DNA from: Ceratopteris richardii | Taxonomy: Eukaryota > Streptophyta > Polypodiopsida > Polypodiales > Pteridaceae | NCBI GenBank assembly: GCA_020310875.1 | Contig: CM035431.1 | Coordinates: 16,972,267-17,036,266, forward strand | Reading direction: 5' to 3' | Length of the DNA: 64,000 nucleotides | Shown here: piece by piece, positions 1 to 10,649 of the stretch | Numbering within the stretch: position 1 is the first letter of the stretch | How the letters are laid out: each line of letters starts with the position of its first letter | Made by a program: the position numbers and the translations under genes | The notes under the pieces: model-generated | Databases searched by the model: none | Told to the model about the DNA's origin: nothing | What the model saw: the letters and a program-made list of their open reading frames with translations, nothing else

Positions 1-2245
1 TTTAGCAATTGGCCATGGCTAAAAGTAATGATGTACTCCGTATGTTGGATGTTGAGGATAGATTGTTACCCATTATGGTCATATATGATGTGTCATGTAT
101 TGGTTGCAAAAGGAATTTTGCATATTATTGTCCAAGGTGTTGAAAAGCATCCTATTACACTTCCAAATATAGTTACTAAAGTTGATGTGGATGGCATTGA
201 AGATGATGATCTTTAGGTTCCTATTCATGTTGCGGTTCCTACTGCACCTACTATAGAACAACTTTTTTGGGATGGCAAAGATGCTCAGACACATGCATCG
301 ATAGTCTTGTCTATCAAACATGGAATTATTCCTCACATTCACTCCTGAAAAACAACAAAGGATGCTTGGGATACACTTACCACTTTATACCATGCAAGGA
401 ATGAGGCTTGTGTTGCTTACCTCCTAAAACAGTTGGAGAGTGAGCATATGAATGAAGGAAATTCCAAGGATAGTTTTTTTACAAAGATCAAAGATTTGAA
501 GGACCAGTTGATTTCTATTGATGAAGTTATGCCTGACTGTGCACTTGTGTAAACTATTCTAAATAGTCCTTCAGATTCACATAAGAGTTTTGCTTCTACT
601 CTTCGATTGATGATGAAAGGCAATCCAAATGCCTTAACATTTAAGGAGTTAGTCTTTGTTCAATTGCAATAGATAAGTCTCGACAGAACAAGTCTATTAT
701 GCATTTTGTAGATCAAGCTTTCCTAGCTAGTCAAAAGGGCAAAGGTAAATGGAGCTCATCTACTAGAAAGCAGAAATTTGCTAATTTTGCACAATCAAAG
801 AAGGATGAAAAAGACAAGAAGAAAAAAAAAAGCATATTTTTTTTGCAAATATTGTAAAGGAAATGCTCATGTCATAAAGAGTTGTCCAAAAACTGGCTGC
901 AAAAGAGGCAAAGAAGAAAGATGTTGGAATGGTTGTTGCATAAGCCTCTACACCCAAAATAGAGTCATCTAATCTTGAGGAGAATAAAGAATGGGCATTT
1001 ACTACTGTTTGCAGTTATGACCCATCTTCTCATGAACAATGTATACCTATAGTAGATTGAGATGTTTGGTACTTTGATAGTGGGGCAACAAAATATATTA
1101 CCTCCCAGTGCAGTTTCTTCACTTCATTTGAGTTTACCCCTATAGGGAATACTGCCACATGCACCAACAACTCCTCTTATCTTGTCATGGGGGTTGTTAA
1201 GATCATTTTGACTACTCTTTGAATGATTCAGCATGTGTAGTACATGATTATCAGGCTATTCTAGATGCAAAATTTTGGCATGCATGCTTTGGTCATCTAA
1301 ATTTTTCTAGTTCGCTACACTTATAGAAATCGAAAATGGTGTCCTCTTTGCCCAAAATTGAGGCACCTAGTAAACATGTTTGTAAAGGTTGTATTTTGGG
1401 CAAAATGCAGCATTTCTCATTCCCAAAAGATGGTTCAGTTTGAGATACTTAGAAATTGTAGCTTGTTCATAGTGATGTCTCTGGTCCTATGCAGAAACCC
1501 TCTTTTGGGAATTACCTTTACTTCATGACTTTTATTGATTTTTTTATAGGCATGCATGGGTGTATCCACTAAGACCAAAGTCTGAAGTGTTTATTTGCTT
1601 CAAACAGTTTCTCCTTTTAGTTGCAAATCTATCAATATGTAAAATGGGCACTCTCCCATTCTAATCAAGGAGGGGAATATATGTCTTCTAATTTTAATGA
1701 ATCTCTGCCTGAACATGGGATAAAACATCAGTGTATAGTGCCATATACACCTCAATAGAATGGAGTTGCTAAAAGGAAAACAAGCCAATCATGGAGATGG
1801 GGAGGTGTATGGTCAAGGGACAAGCTTTACCACATAGTTTCACGCTTGAGGCTATTATGTGTGAAGCATATGTACTTAACAGGTGTCCCACTAGAGCATT
1901 GTAGTCTATCACTCCATATGAGACTTGGAATGGTTGCAAGCCATTTGTTGCTCATGGCTATGTCTTTGGTTGTATGGCATATGCATTAGTGCCTAAACAA
2001 TGCAGGAAATTATATGATAAATGAGTGAAATGTATTTTTGTTTTGTACAATTCAGAAAGCAAAGGCTATTGTTTATACCATCCATAGACTAAATGCATTT
2101 TGGTTAGCTACAATGTTTTTTTTTGTGGAAGATGCAATTCAGCCATTACTTTTATGTACCAAGGAGACTTCTGTTAGCTCTATAGATGTGTATGACACTT
2201 TGTTGCCTCTTTTTATAGGTGGAGAGTCAAGTGCCCATCATGAGT
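1..2245 (+). mobile_element. Copia family A, copy 1 (partial, runs off the left edge)
   Basis: Ty1/copia fossil. The start of gag near position 15 matches the gag start of the full-length relative at 25731, and similarity continues through the CCHC nucleocapsid motif (about 845-890), the protease neighbourhood (about 1065-1110), the pre-integrase HxxxH-type region (about 1270-1440) and the integrase core (about 1450-1830), into the region before the reverse transcriptase (to about 2245). No LTR is visible; the 5' LTR would lie outside the window. The copy is heavily decayed, with well over ten breaks, and is clearly an old remnant. The family assignment rests on side-by-side similarity with copy A3. 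Confidence 0.85.
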
Positions 2246-3084
2246 GAGACTATCGCCCAGATGTTATTGTTGATATCTACAGGGAAACATTCCTACTAAG
2301 GCCAACAAGGTTCCCTTGGACATCCAATGAGAAGATGTCAAAAATTTTGGGGAAGGAAAAGAGGATGCTACTAAGAGTAACAATTTTATTTTCTTAATTT
2401 TCATGGGAATGTGCACATTTTTGTATAATGCAAATTCAAACTACCTTTTTCTCTTGATCTTTGCACTTAGTTTGAAAGAACCATATGAATGTTAAATCGT
2501 GATTCGATCTAATTGGAAATCATAAACTCCCAGCGAACTATTCACTCTCAAGAGAAAATTTGCTTAATGAATGATACAACAGATTTCAGGTGACTGTCTC
2601 CACCAACCATATTAACTTCAGGGCATTCCATTGAACTATTGTGAAATAATGTTGGTATGAGGGGTTCAAGGGTGTTAAAAACCTTCACACCCGCGTTTGT
2701 GCATCTTTGACTACGGAAAAGCTTCAAAAGAGTGTGACTACTCATGCTTTCCTTCGTCATCGGCAAATGAATGATGTTCCCTTCCTTTACTTTGATACTG
2801 CTCTTAATCCTTATGGTTGTGTAAAAAGAATTTTTTTCTTCAATGAATGAGTCGATTGCAGTAGCATAGCCCTAGAGTGAAGAGGATGCAATCCCTCTAA
2901 ACATATTTTTACCGTTGAACTCCTAATGTTGAATATAGAGAAGAGTGCTTACACTTGTTCAATGTGAAAGAGAACTAGGCCACCATAATTATGCATGAGC
3001 ATTTGTGGAGATTCCCCTACAAACACCGAAACTAATATGACATTGGAACATTGTGTGATTTCTTTGTGTAATACTGCTTTCGAA
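2246..3084. other. Unassigned stretch between repeats
   Basis: No open frame of note, no LTR and no recognised domain. It lies between a copia remnant and a purine-rich tract. A 72-codon minus-strand frame at 2548-2766 matches no family I recognise and is probably chance. Confidence 0.5.
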
Positions 3085-3830
3085 TTAACACTTAAGGGCT
3101 ACATGAGTGTGTGCATAAGGGGAAAAGGAGGGGAAGAGAGAGTAAAATAGGGCAAAAGTGTGTGAGTAAGAGCCTAAGTGTATGTGTGTGTAATCGAGTG
3201 TGAATGTGTGAGAGAGTAAGTGTATGTGTGTGAGGGGGTGTGAGAGTGGAAGAGAGTGAAAGAGGGAGTGTGTGTGTGTGTGAAAGTGAAAGGGAACTAG
3301 TGAGAGAGTATGCATATGAGAGTAGGTGCAGTAAGAGTGGCAAGAGAGTGTGTGAAGAGAGGGAAGAGGAGTTAGAAGGAGGGGAGAAGAGAGAGTAAGG
3401 AGGGATAAGGGTAAAGAGAGAGAAAGGAAATAGGGTGAGAGTCTATGCATGAAAAGGTGTATTTGTGTGTGGGTGAAAATATGTGTGTGAACGTATGTGG
3501 GAAAGAGTGAGTGTGTGGGTGGAGAGTGAGTGAGGCTAAGAGAGAAAGAGGGTGGGTGTGTGAATGAGAGTGATAAGGTGTGTGTAAGAGTGTGCATGAG
3601 AATAAAAGGTGAACAGAGTGGGGGTGAGAGAAAGGAAGAAAGGGAGAAAGAGTGAGAGTGCGCATGGTGGCATGTGGGAAAGACGAAAAGAGTGAGAGAG
3701 ATAGAAGGAGAGTGGGAAAGAACAAGTGCGTAGGTGCAAGAGAGTGAGGAGTGGAAAGAGTGCATGAAAGCAAGAGAAAAGGGAAAGAGAGTAGGAAAAG
3801 TGGGAAGAAAGATTCTAGGTAAATTGGGTA
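3085..3830. repeat. Purine-rich GAGAGTG/GTGTGTG low-complexity tract
   Basis: About 750 bp made almost only of G, A and T on the plus strand, with irregular GAGAGTG, GTGTGTG and GGAAAGAG runs. The opposite strand is nearly free of purine runs, so it translates into spurious Ser/Leu/His/Pro-rich frames. It sits directly upstream of two primer-binding-site-like motifs, so it could be part of an LTR or leader of an eroded gypsy element; that is inference. Confidence 0.8.
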
Positions 3831-3873
3831 GAATATACATGTATTTCCATACCTTTTCCTTGGGCAAAGGAAC

Positions 3874-4119
3874 CAAACATTTTGGCGATTCCACTGGGGA
3901 TCTAAAAGTGAGTGTATCGATGCATATTCGTGATCTCAGTGTGAGTAAAGTTTTCCGAAAAATAGAACTCCAAGCAATTTAGTTGCGAGAAAGCACCTTT
4001 TCTACGGCTTCATAAAAGCCCTTCATTTGGCATGCCCAGTGGGATAGTTTGCCCAAACACGAAAACTTAAGCATTTTAGTTGCAAACAAATAGCTTTTCT
4101 ATGGCTTCACAAAAAGCCC
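3874..4119 (+). repeat. Duplicated segment with two gypsy PBS-like motifs
   Basis: A 48-bp sequence at 3974-4021 recurs at 4071-4119 with few changes (offset 97 bp). Each copy is associated with a TTTGGC...GGGGAT or TTTGGC...GTGGGAT motif (3881-3901 and 4026-4045). The second motif is nearly the same as the sequence directly after the 5' LTR of Gypsy C (17274-17292), which occupies the primer-binding-site position. The segment is therefore plausibly the leader of an eroded gypsy element related to Gypsy C. No pol domains follow; a copia remnant begins about 50-160 bp downstream. Confidence 0.5.
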
Positions 4120-4165
4120 ATCAACGATCCTAACTTTGTTCACACACATGACTAGCAAAATGCAT

Positions 4166-5990
4166 CAACAAATCCCTATTGATATATTTTGGTAGTGATG
4201 TGTGTGCCTTGTCATGGGATTTTGAAAGACCATTCTCACTACTGCTTTTGTTAGTTCTCTTGTATTGTAAGATGCCTTATATGTGCAAAGGATCAAGAAA
4301 AATATGTTATCAATTTCAACACAGCCAATATTGGCTTGCTTGTTAAATGTGTTGATGAAAGATGTATTATTGATGATCTCTCAAATGTTCATGTTATCAA
4401 TGCTTCTAGAATTTTATGTCATGAGATATATAATCTCATAGATTCTGAAAAATCTGAGAACCATTTAGCATGTGCAGTTCATGATTCTCAAGTTATTTCA
4501 AATGCAAAACTTTGGCATGCACCCTTTGGTAATCTGATTTTTGCTAGTTTCCTTCACTTATAGAAATTTGAAATGGTGTTCTCTCTACCAAAAATTCAGG
4601 CACCTTCTAAGCATGTCTATGAGGGTTATACATTGGGTAAAATGAAGCATTCTTACTTCCATAATGATGGTTTAGTTAGAGTTTCATATATATTGCAGCT
4701 TGCTCATAGTGACATCTGTGGTCATATGCAAACACCTTCACTTGGGAATTACCTATACTTCATGAATTTCATTGATTAATCTTTAAGACATGCTTGGTTT
4801 ATCAATTAAAATTAAATTTTGAAATTTTTATGTGCTTTAAATATTCCTTGTTTACGATTGAAAATATGTCAACATGTAAAATGGGCACCCTCTATTCTGA
4901 TCAAGGGAGGGAGTATATGTCTTCTAAGTTTAATGCATTTTTGGTTGAGTGTGGGATACAACACAAATGTATTGTGCCATATTTGGCTCAACAAAGTGGA
5001 TTTGCTAAGAGGAAGAACATGTATCTCATGGAAATGGCAAGGTATATGGTCAAAAGTCAAGCTTTACCACATAACTTTTGACATGTGGTTGTTATATGTG
5101 CAACATATACACTTAATAGGTGTCCCACCAAAACATTGTAGTCTATCACTCCATATCAAGCATTCCACGGTCACAAATCATATGTTGCTTATCTTAATAT
5201 TTTTGGTTGTCTGGCATATATACTAGTGCCTAAATAACTGTGCAAAAAATTGGATGATAAGGCTGTGAAACGTATTTTTGTTGGGTATAGATATGAAAGA
5301 AAAGGCTATCATCTATACCATTCATAGTATAAATGCAGTATGTTCAATTGTGATGTTTTTGTGGAAGATGCTTACTTTCATCGATCAAGGAGACATCAAT
5401 GAGCTCAAAGAATGTGTATGGCACTTTACTGCCTCTTTTACAAGTGGATCATCAAGTGTTGGTCCTAATGAGGAAATTTCTTAGCCTTTACAGGTTTCAA
5501 ATAATGATATAGATCATTCCATTTTTTATGTAAACTTTCATGATGCACTTATTGATGAGAGAGGCTGACATAGAAGAGGCAAAAACTATGCCTAAATGTC
5601 TAGTGCCAACTTTGAGAGATAAAAGTTTAGATGCAGCTTTGTCATATCAAACTCGTTCAGGCTATTACAATGATTCTTTTGCATCATATTGCTACACAAT
5701 GATGGTCTCTAGGCTTTGTGTGAGAATAAGCCTATTTCTTTTAACGAAGCACAAAATTTTGAAATTTGGATGGCTATTATGCAATCAAAATATGATGTTA
5801 TTATGAAGAATGGTAATTGGTCTTTATGTGATTTGCCCCTGAGCTAAATGTCCATTGGCACTAAATGGGTAAACAATTTGAAATGTAAGCTTGATGGAAC
5901 AATTGATAGCCCATAAGGTGTAATGACTCTTGATGCTTTTGTAGGACAACACTTCAATACATAGTTTGTACACATGACTGCTTCCATTCA
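4166..5990 (+). mobile_element. Copia family A, copy 2 (partial)
   Basis: Ty1/copia fossil of the same family as the element at 25192-30285. The first 40 bp (TTGATATATT...GTAGTGATGTGTGTG) resemble the start of that family's LTR. Recognised parts are the end of the protease region (from about 4285), the pre-integrase region with an LWHAPFG motif (about 4512), the integrase core with DQGREYMS (about 4897-4921), the integrase C-terminal part, and the first part of the reverse transcriptase (about 5850-5935). Several to many breaks; old. Confidence 0.8.
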
Positions 5991-5994
5991 AAAC

Positions 5995-7660
5995 TTACTT
6001 GCAAGATGCTTTTATTTAACCACACATTGTGTCATTTCAAGAAGTATTATATTCTTGCACTCCACAACACCATTTTTTTTAGGTTTATATGGCACTATGC
6101 ATTGATGTGCAATACCTCTTTCACAAAGAAAAACATTATATTCATGTGAAATGTACTCACCACCATGATCTATGCGAAGACTCAAAAGCTTATTTCCGCA
6201 AAAACTTTCTAATATCATGTTTTATCCATAGGAGTATGAGTAAGCAACACATTTGAGGAAACTCTCTTATATGTATATGAGTGATAGAAGCCATTGCATG
6301 ATTTTCTTGAGATCACAATAACATCACCATTGCTGAAATCATGAACCTTACATTTGTTATCAACAAAGTTTACATCAAGTCCCATACTAGTAATAGTAGG
6401 AACTAAAATCAAGTTTTTCTTGATATTAGATACATACAATGCATTCTTGAGAGTAACAATACCTCCATTTACAATAGTAATCTGAATTTCTCCAACTCCA
6501 ATAATAGGATAACAAGCATTTTTTTGCACGTAAAACATGTTCTCCCTTGGGCACATCTTTTAAAAATGAAAAAAATATATATTTTGCATGAATTCATATG
6601 CTTTGAAGCACCACTATAAAAAAACCAATGTGAATCAGCCTCATTCATAATCATACATGGAGAATGTGATGATGAATCATAATGATATGTGACAACACAT
6701 GCTGAAACATCTTGAGAAACATTAGCTTCATCATTCTTTGCATTATATCTATTCTCAAAAATAGACATGCTAGATTCTTCTTTTCATAACACTTGGAAAG
6801 CTTTCTAAATTCATAAATGGTATGTCTAGCCTTTCAAAAATACTTGCATCTCTTCTTATTTTTCATATGACCATCATGAGAGGAAGAGGTGGAAGATGAA
6901 GAGTGAGACTTTGTTTTTTTATGAACCCAAAGCTAAACCATACTTTATTTTTTCCTTTTTTGTAGTAGCGAGTGCTTGTGTTCTCTCAAGCAAACCACAT
7001 TTATTCACTCTTGATTTCTCTTCTTACAAAAGAAGAGACACAATCTCATCAAAAGTATACATATTTGGATTTCCTTTTGCAACCAAATTAAGTGTAGTAG
7101 CAAAGCTTTGAAAATATTTTGGCAATCCTTTGAGCAATTTAGAAATGAGTGATTCATACATAATTATCTCATCAATGTTTATCAATTGATCTTTTAATCC
7201 TTGGTTTGTGTAACATATACATCTATTCATTTTCAGCCATATATACATCTTCAAGTTGCTTTCTTAAGTATGCAACACATGCCTCATATGCACTATGTAT
7301 AAAGAAGCAATTGTATCCCAAACTTGTCTTGAAGTAGTACATGACCGGATGTATAGAACAATATGTCACCTCACAAAAAGAGCAATTAATGCATGAGCTT
7401 GAGCATCCTTTCCATCCTAGTAAGTTTCTCTTTTGTAGGTGAAGGAGCCATAGTCATTGTACTCGAATAAGATTCTATATCTATGATAGAGGGTTGTATT
7501 GTAGAACAATCATTGGGTTGCTTGTCCACATCTGCCAATATGCTCGGTTTCTTTGAAATAAGAACATGCTTCATCATGTAAGACCACATTTGATAGTTGG
7601 TCCCATCAAGTTTATCTTCATCTTGAAGCATGCCAAACAAGTCATTGTTTCATGCCATTT
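5995..7660 (-). mobile_element. Copia fragment on the minus strand (separate lineage)
   Basis: Reading leftward on the minus strand: a copia gag start with DGTNYQMWSYMM (about 7610-7560), the middle of gag with LLKGLPKYFQSF (about 7140-7090), a protease region with FYSGASKHM (about 6630-6595), the segment before integrase with NIKKNLILVP (about 6430-6400), and an integrase core segment with RIDHGGEYISHEYN and a PKKNGV motif (about 6180-6060). It diverges from family A in sequence, so it is a different copia lineage. No LTR was recognised. It abuts copia copy A2 tail to tail. Broken in many places. Confidence 0.8.
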
Positions 7661-8340
7661 CACCAAAGAACTCAAAAGTAGAAAGACATGAACTTCAATA
7701 AAACACAAATTCAAGTTGAAATGTAGCTCACAATCCATAAATCCAATGGAAACTATGATTCCATGAGTGGCTTCATGTTGAGAACATTGTTTTTATATGT
7801 GTAAATTAGGGTACAAGTTCCAAAAGATATAAACACCTTTGGGAGGTCTTCAAATACTTCAAGAAGGCTCAAATAATTGTTAAAATATAGTCAAATCACC
7901 ATGTGATTTCTAGAATTAAATGACTCAAATTAGTGAGTCACAACGTAGCTGTAGTGGTGTCCTAGTGGAAGATCGATGTGGCTAATTCTCAAATTCTAGC
8001 TATATTTTGCTTATTTGAGCAGTTGAGTCATGTAATACCTCCATCCAATTTCTATCACAACTTTATATTTATTAGGAAGGTTTTAGATAAGTTTTCTTTC
8101 ATATCTCCATGTTTATTTATCCAAGTTGAGATTTCTTTATCTTATTAGAAAGATCTTGGCGTTTAGTAAATGTGGTTAAAAATGTGCTAAAATATTTTTA
8201 GAAAATTCAACGTGAGTAGAAAACACAAAGCTCTGCAAGCATGATTGATTTTTTGTGCATAAGTTTGTGAAAAGGTCAACTAGTTCCTAGGAGGTTCCAC
8301 CTACTTCTACCTATACTTTGGAGGTCAATAAACTCCAACA
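7661..8340. other. Unassigned stretch ending in an LTR-like junction
   Basis: No coding signal. The right end (about 8326-8340, ...AACTCCAACA) followed by TTGGTATCAAAG looks like a copia LTR end plus primer-binding site. A 5' LTR of unknown start probably occupies part of this stretch. It does not match the 260-bp LTR at 9445. Confidence 0.4.
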
Positions 8341-9704
8341 TTGGTATCAAAGAAAGGAATTGAAGCTTGGAAAATGTTGAAATACCTTGATGAATAATTT
8401 GAAGCTATTGGAGCAGAGATTCATCATTACCAGTTCATGAAGGTAGAACGGGATAGCAAGGAAGCATCTCAAGCAACATCCAAGTAAACTAAAATGCATA
8501 AACTTCATTACAAAGGTAAATATCATACTTCTTCCTATCACATATCAGAAAGGAGGGTTAAGTGAGGAATTTTAGTACTTACACAATGGGCGATCAACAT
8601 TCACAAGTAGAGAATCTTGATAAGAACAACTATCAACCATGGCAATTTAGAATCACAGCATACTTGCAAGGTAGAGGCTTGTATGGTTTGATTGATGGCA
8701 CATATATCAAAACCATATTACCAGAGGATCCGAATCAACAACAATTGACGGAATTCATAATTTGGAATGAAAGATCTAGATATACAGTATGCAATTTCCC
8801 AATTGAGTAGGTTCATGCATAGCCCTGGCACTAAGCATTGGCAAGCGGTAAAAATGTGTATTTAGATATCTCAAAGGCACTTTGAGCTTAGGTCTCTTTT
8901 ATGGCAGAGATGTTCAGCCATGCTTGCATGCTTTTATAGATAGGTGATTGGGCTGGTTGTTATGATACTCGTGTGTCCACTAGTGGTAATTGCTTTTTCC
9001 TTCGAGACTCATGCATATCTTGTTTGAGTAATAAGCAACCTATAGTGGTGACATCGAGTTGTCAAGTTGAGTATAGGGCAATTTTCACAGCTACGGTGGA
9101 GTGTATATGGCTGAGATGCCTATTGATGGATCTTTGCATGGAGATTGATGCTGCTACGCATATTCTCACTGATAGTCAGAGTGCTTTGGCTATTGCACGA
9201 AACCTAGTGTTTCATGCACGGACCAAACATATTGAGGTGCATTATCACTATGTGAGAGAGCACCTTCATGCAGGAGATATTGATTTGGTATATGTGCCTA
9301 TACAAGATAATGTGGCAGACATATTCACCAAAGCTCTTCCACGAGAAAAGTTTGAAGCTTTTCTCAAAGCTTTAGGCTTGTTACCTTGTGGGGATTTATC
9401 TGTCACTCCTTGTATGTTTGCACATCATTCACTCTAGGGGGGTTTGTTACACTTATGTGTTCCTCGAGTAGCTTTGATGTGAACCTTTTCCCTATACATG
9501 GGCACTTTTTATTCTAATGCTGGCTAGAGGTTTTTTCCTCATGTTACCACATACATGATGATATTATTCAGCTCTTACTTCAGTTCAGTTCATCATCAAT
9601 AGAAAGAGCTACTCCAGCCATCATCTTCTCCATGTGTCTTGCTGCATTTGTGCTCCTTGTGTGTGCTTCTCGTGTGTCTCTCGCACTTCTACACACACCC
9701 AACA
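8341..9704 (+). mobile_element. Copia family B, partial element with 3' LTR
   Basis: Ty1/copia fossil. Recognised parts: a primer-binding-site-like TTGGTATCAAAG at 8340-8351; the N-terminal part of gag at about 8562-8810 with NNYQPWQFR; the RNase H region at about 8811-9437 with DWAGCYDTR, LTDSQSALAIARN and the terminal KHIEVHYHYVRE...FTKALPREKF block; a polypurine tract (CTAGGGGGG) at 9433-9442; and the 3' LTR at 9445-9704. The element is partial. The left LTR end does not resemble the right LTR, so the two halves may come from different elements. Confidence 0.75.
9445..9704 (+). repeat. 3' LTR of copia family B
   Basis: 260 bp, TGTTACAC... to ...ACACACCCAACA, directly after a polypurine tract. 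About 90% alike to the solo LTR that follows 100 bp downstream. Confidence 0.85.
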
Positions 9705-10649
9705 GTAAACAACAAGGAAATTATGAAATTGAAGGTAAAAATGACGATTATGTCATCCTTGATAGACCCTTGTGCTTGGGAGTGGTCAATGTATTGTTGG
9801 ATATGTTACACTTATGTGTTCCTCGAGTAGCTTTGATGTGAACCTTTTCCCTATACATGGGCACTTTTTACTCTAGTGCTGGCTAGAGGTTTTTTCCCCA
9901 TGTTACCACATACTTGATACTCTCATATGTCGTGGTACTTTGTACTTAGGGATATTATTCAGCTCTTACTTCAGTTCAGTTCATCGTCAATAGAGAGATA
10001 TATTCTATCCATCGTCTTTGCCGTGTGTCTTGCTGCATTTATGCTCCTTGTGTGTGCTTCTTGTGTGCCTCTCTCACTTCTACACACACCCAATAGGATA
10101 ATGTCGATGACTAGAGAGTCTTCAACTATGTGGATACCTTTCACCAAATCAGCTTTAAGCTTTGGCCAATCGATGGCACCAACAGTATCAAGTTTTTTGT
10201 AAACGATTGTACATTGAATATTGCAAGGCCTCACATGTGGAAAGGTGTAACATATGAGAGGGTTTTGAAATGAACACTTCATAACAAATTTCCCAGATTC
10301 CGATGGTGAACATTTCTTTGAATGTTTGTTTGTAGCAAGCCGATAAATATTTAATTTGACAATTCCATGTGTAGCATGCCTTCAATGAGGGGATCATACT
10401 CATATCATAGACCAAATCCAAATTTCCATGCTCAAACCTCAAAGTCGAGACATGCAGGGTCTTAACTTTTTTGAATACCTTGAAAGTGATATCCATCATA
10501 TAAAAAAACTTTAGCTACATTCATGCCGCTACATCAGGCATGTTGTGCAGTTGAGGTAACCAATGTCGAATCATGGCCATCATATATGTTGACATATCAA
10601 GCTCAACATGTGATGATCTAGAATGACATTTATCACTTTTTCATTTCTT
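9705..10649. other. Unassigned target sequence around the solo LTR
   Basis: Excluding the solo LTR, about 650 bp remain. Two minus-strand frames of about 60-100 codons lie in 10101-10499, but no domain is recognised. It may be decayed coding sequence of an unknown element. Confidence 0.35.
9804..10095 (+). mobile_element. Solo LTR of copia family B with 5-bp target duplication
   Basis: 292 bp, TGTTACAC... to ...ACACACCCAATA, homologous along its length to the LTR at 9445-9704 but with about 30 extra bases in the middle. It is flanked on both sides by GGATA (9799-9803 and 10096-10100), the 5-bp target duplication of an LTR element. No internal sequence is attached. This is the footprint of a full element reduced by LTR-LTR recombination. 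Confidence 0.9.

Noticed and set aside
3085-3894. Long minus-strand frame of 269 codons rich in Ser, Leu, His and Thr
   Set aside because: It is the translation of a purine-rich low-complexity tract; overlapping frames on the same strand look alike. No domain and no codon constraint.
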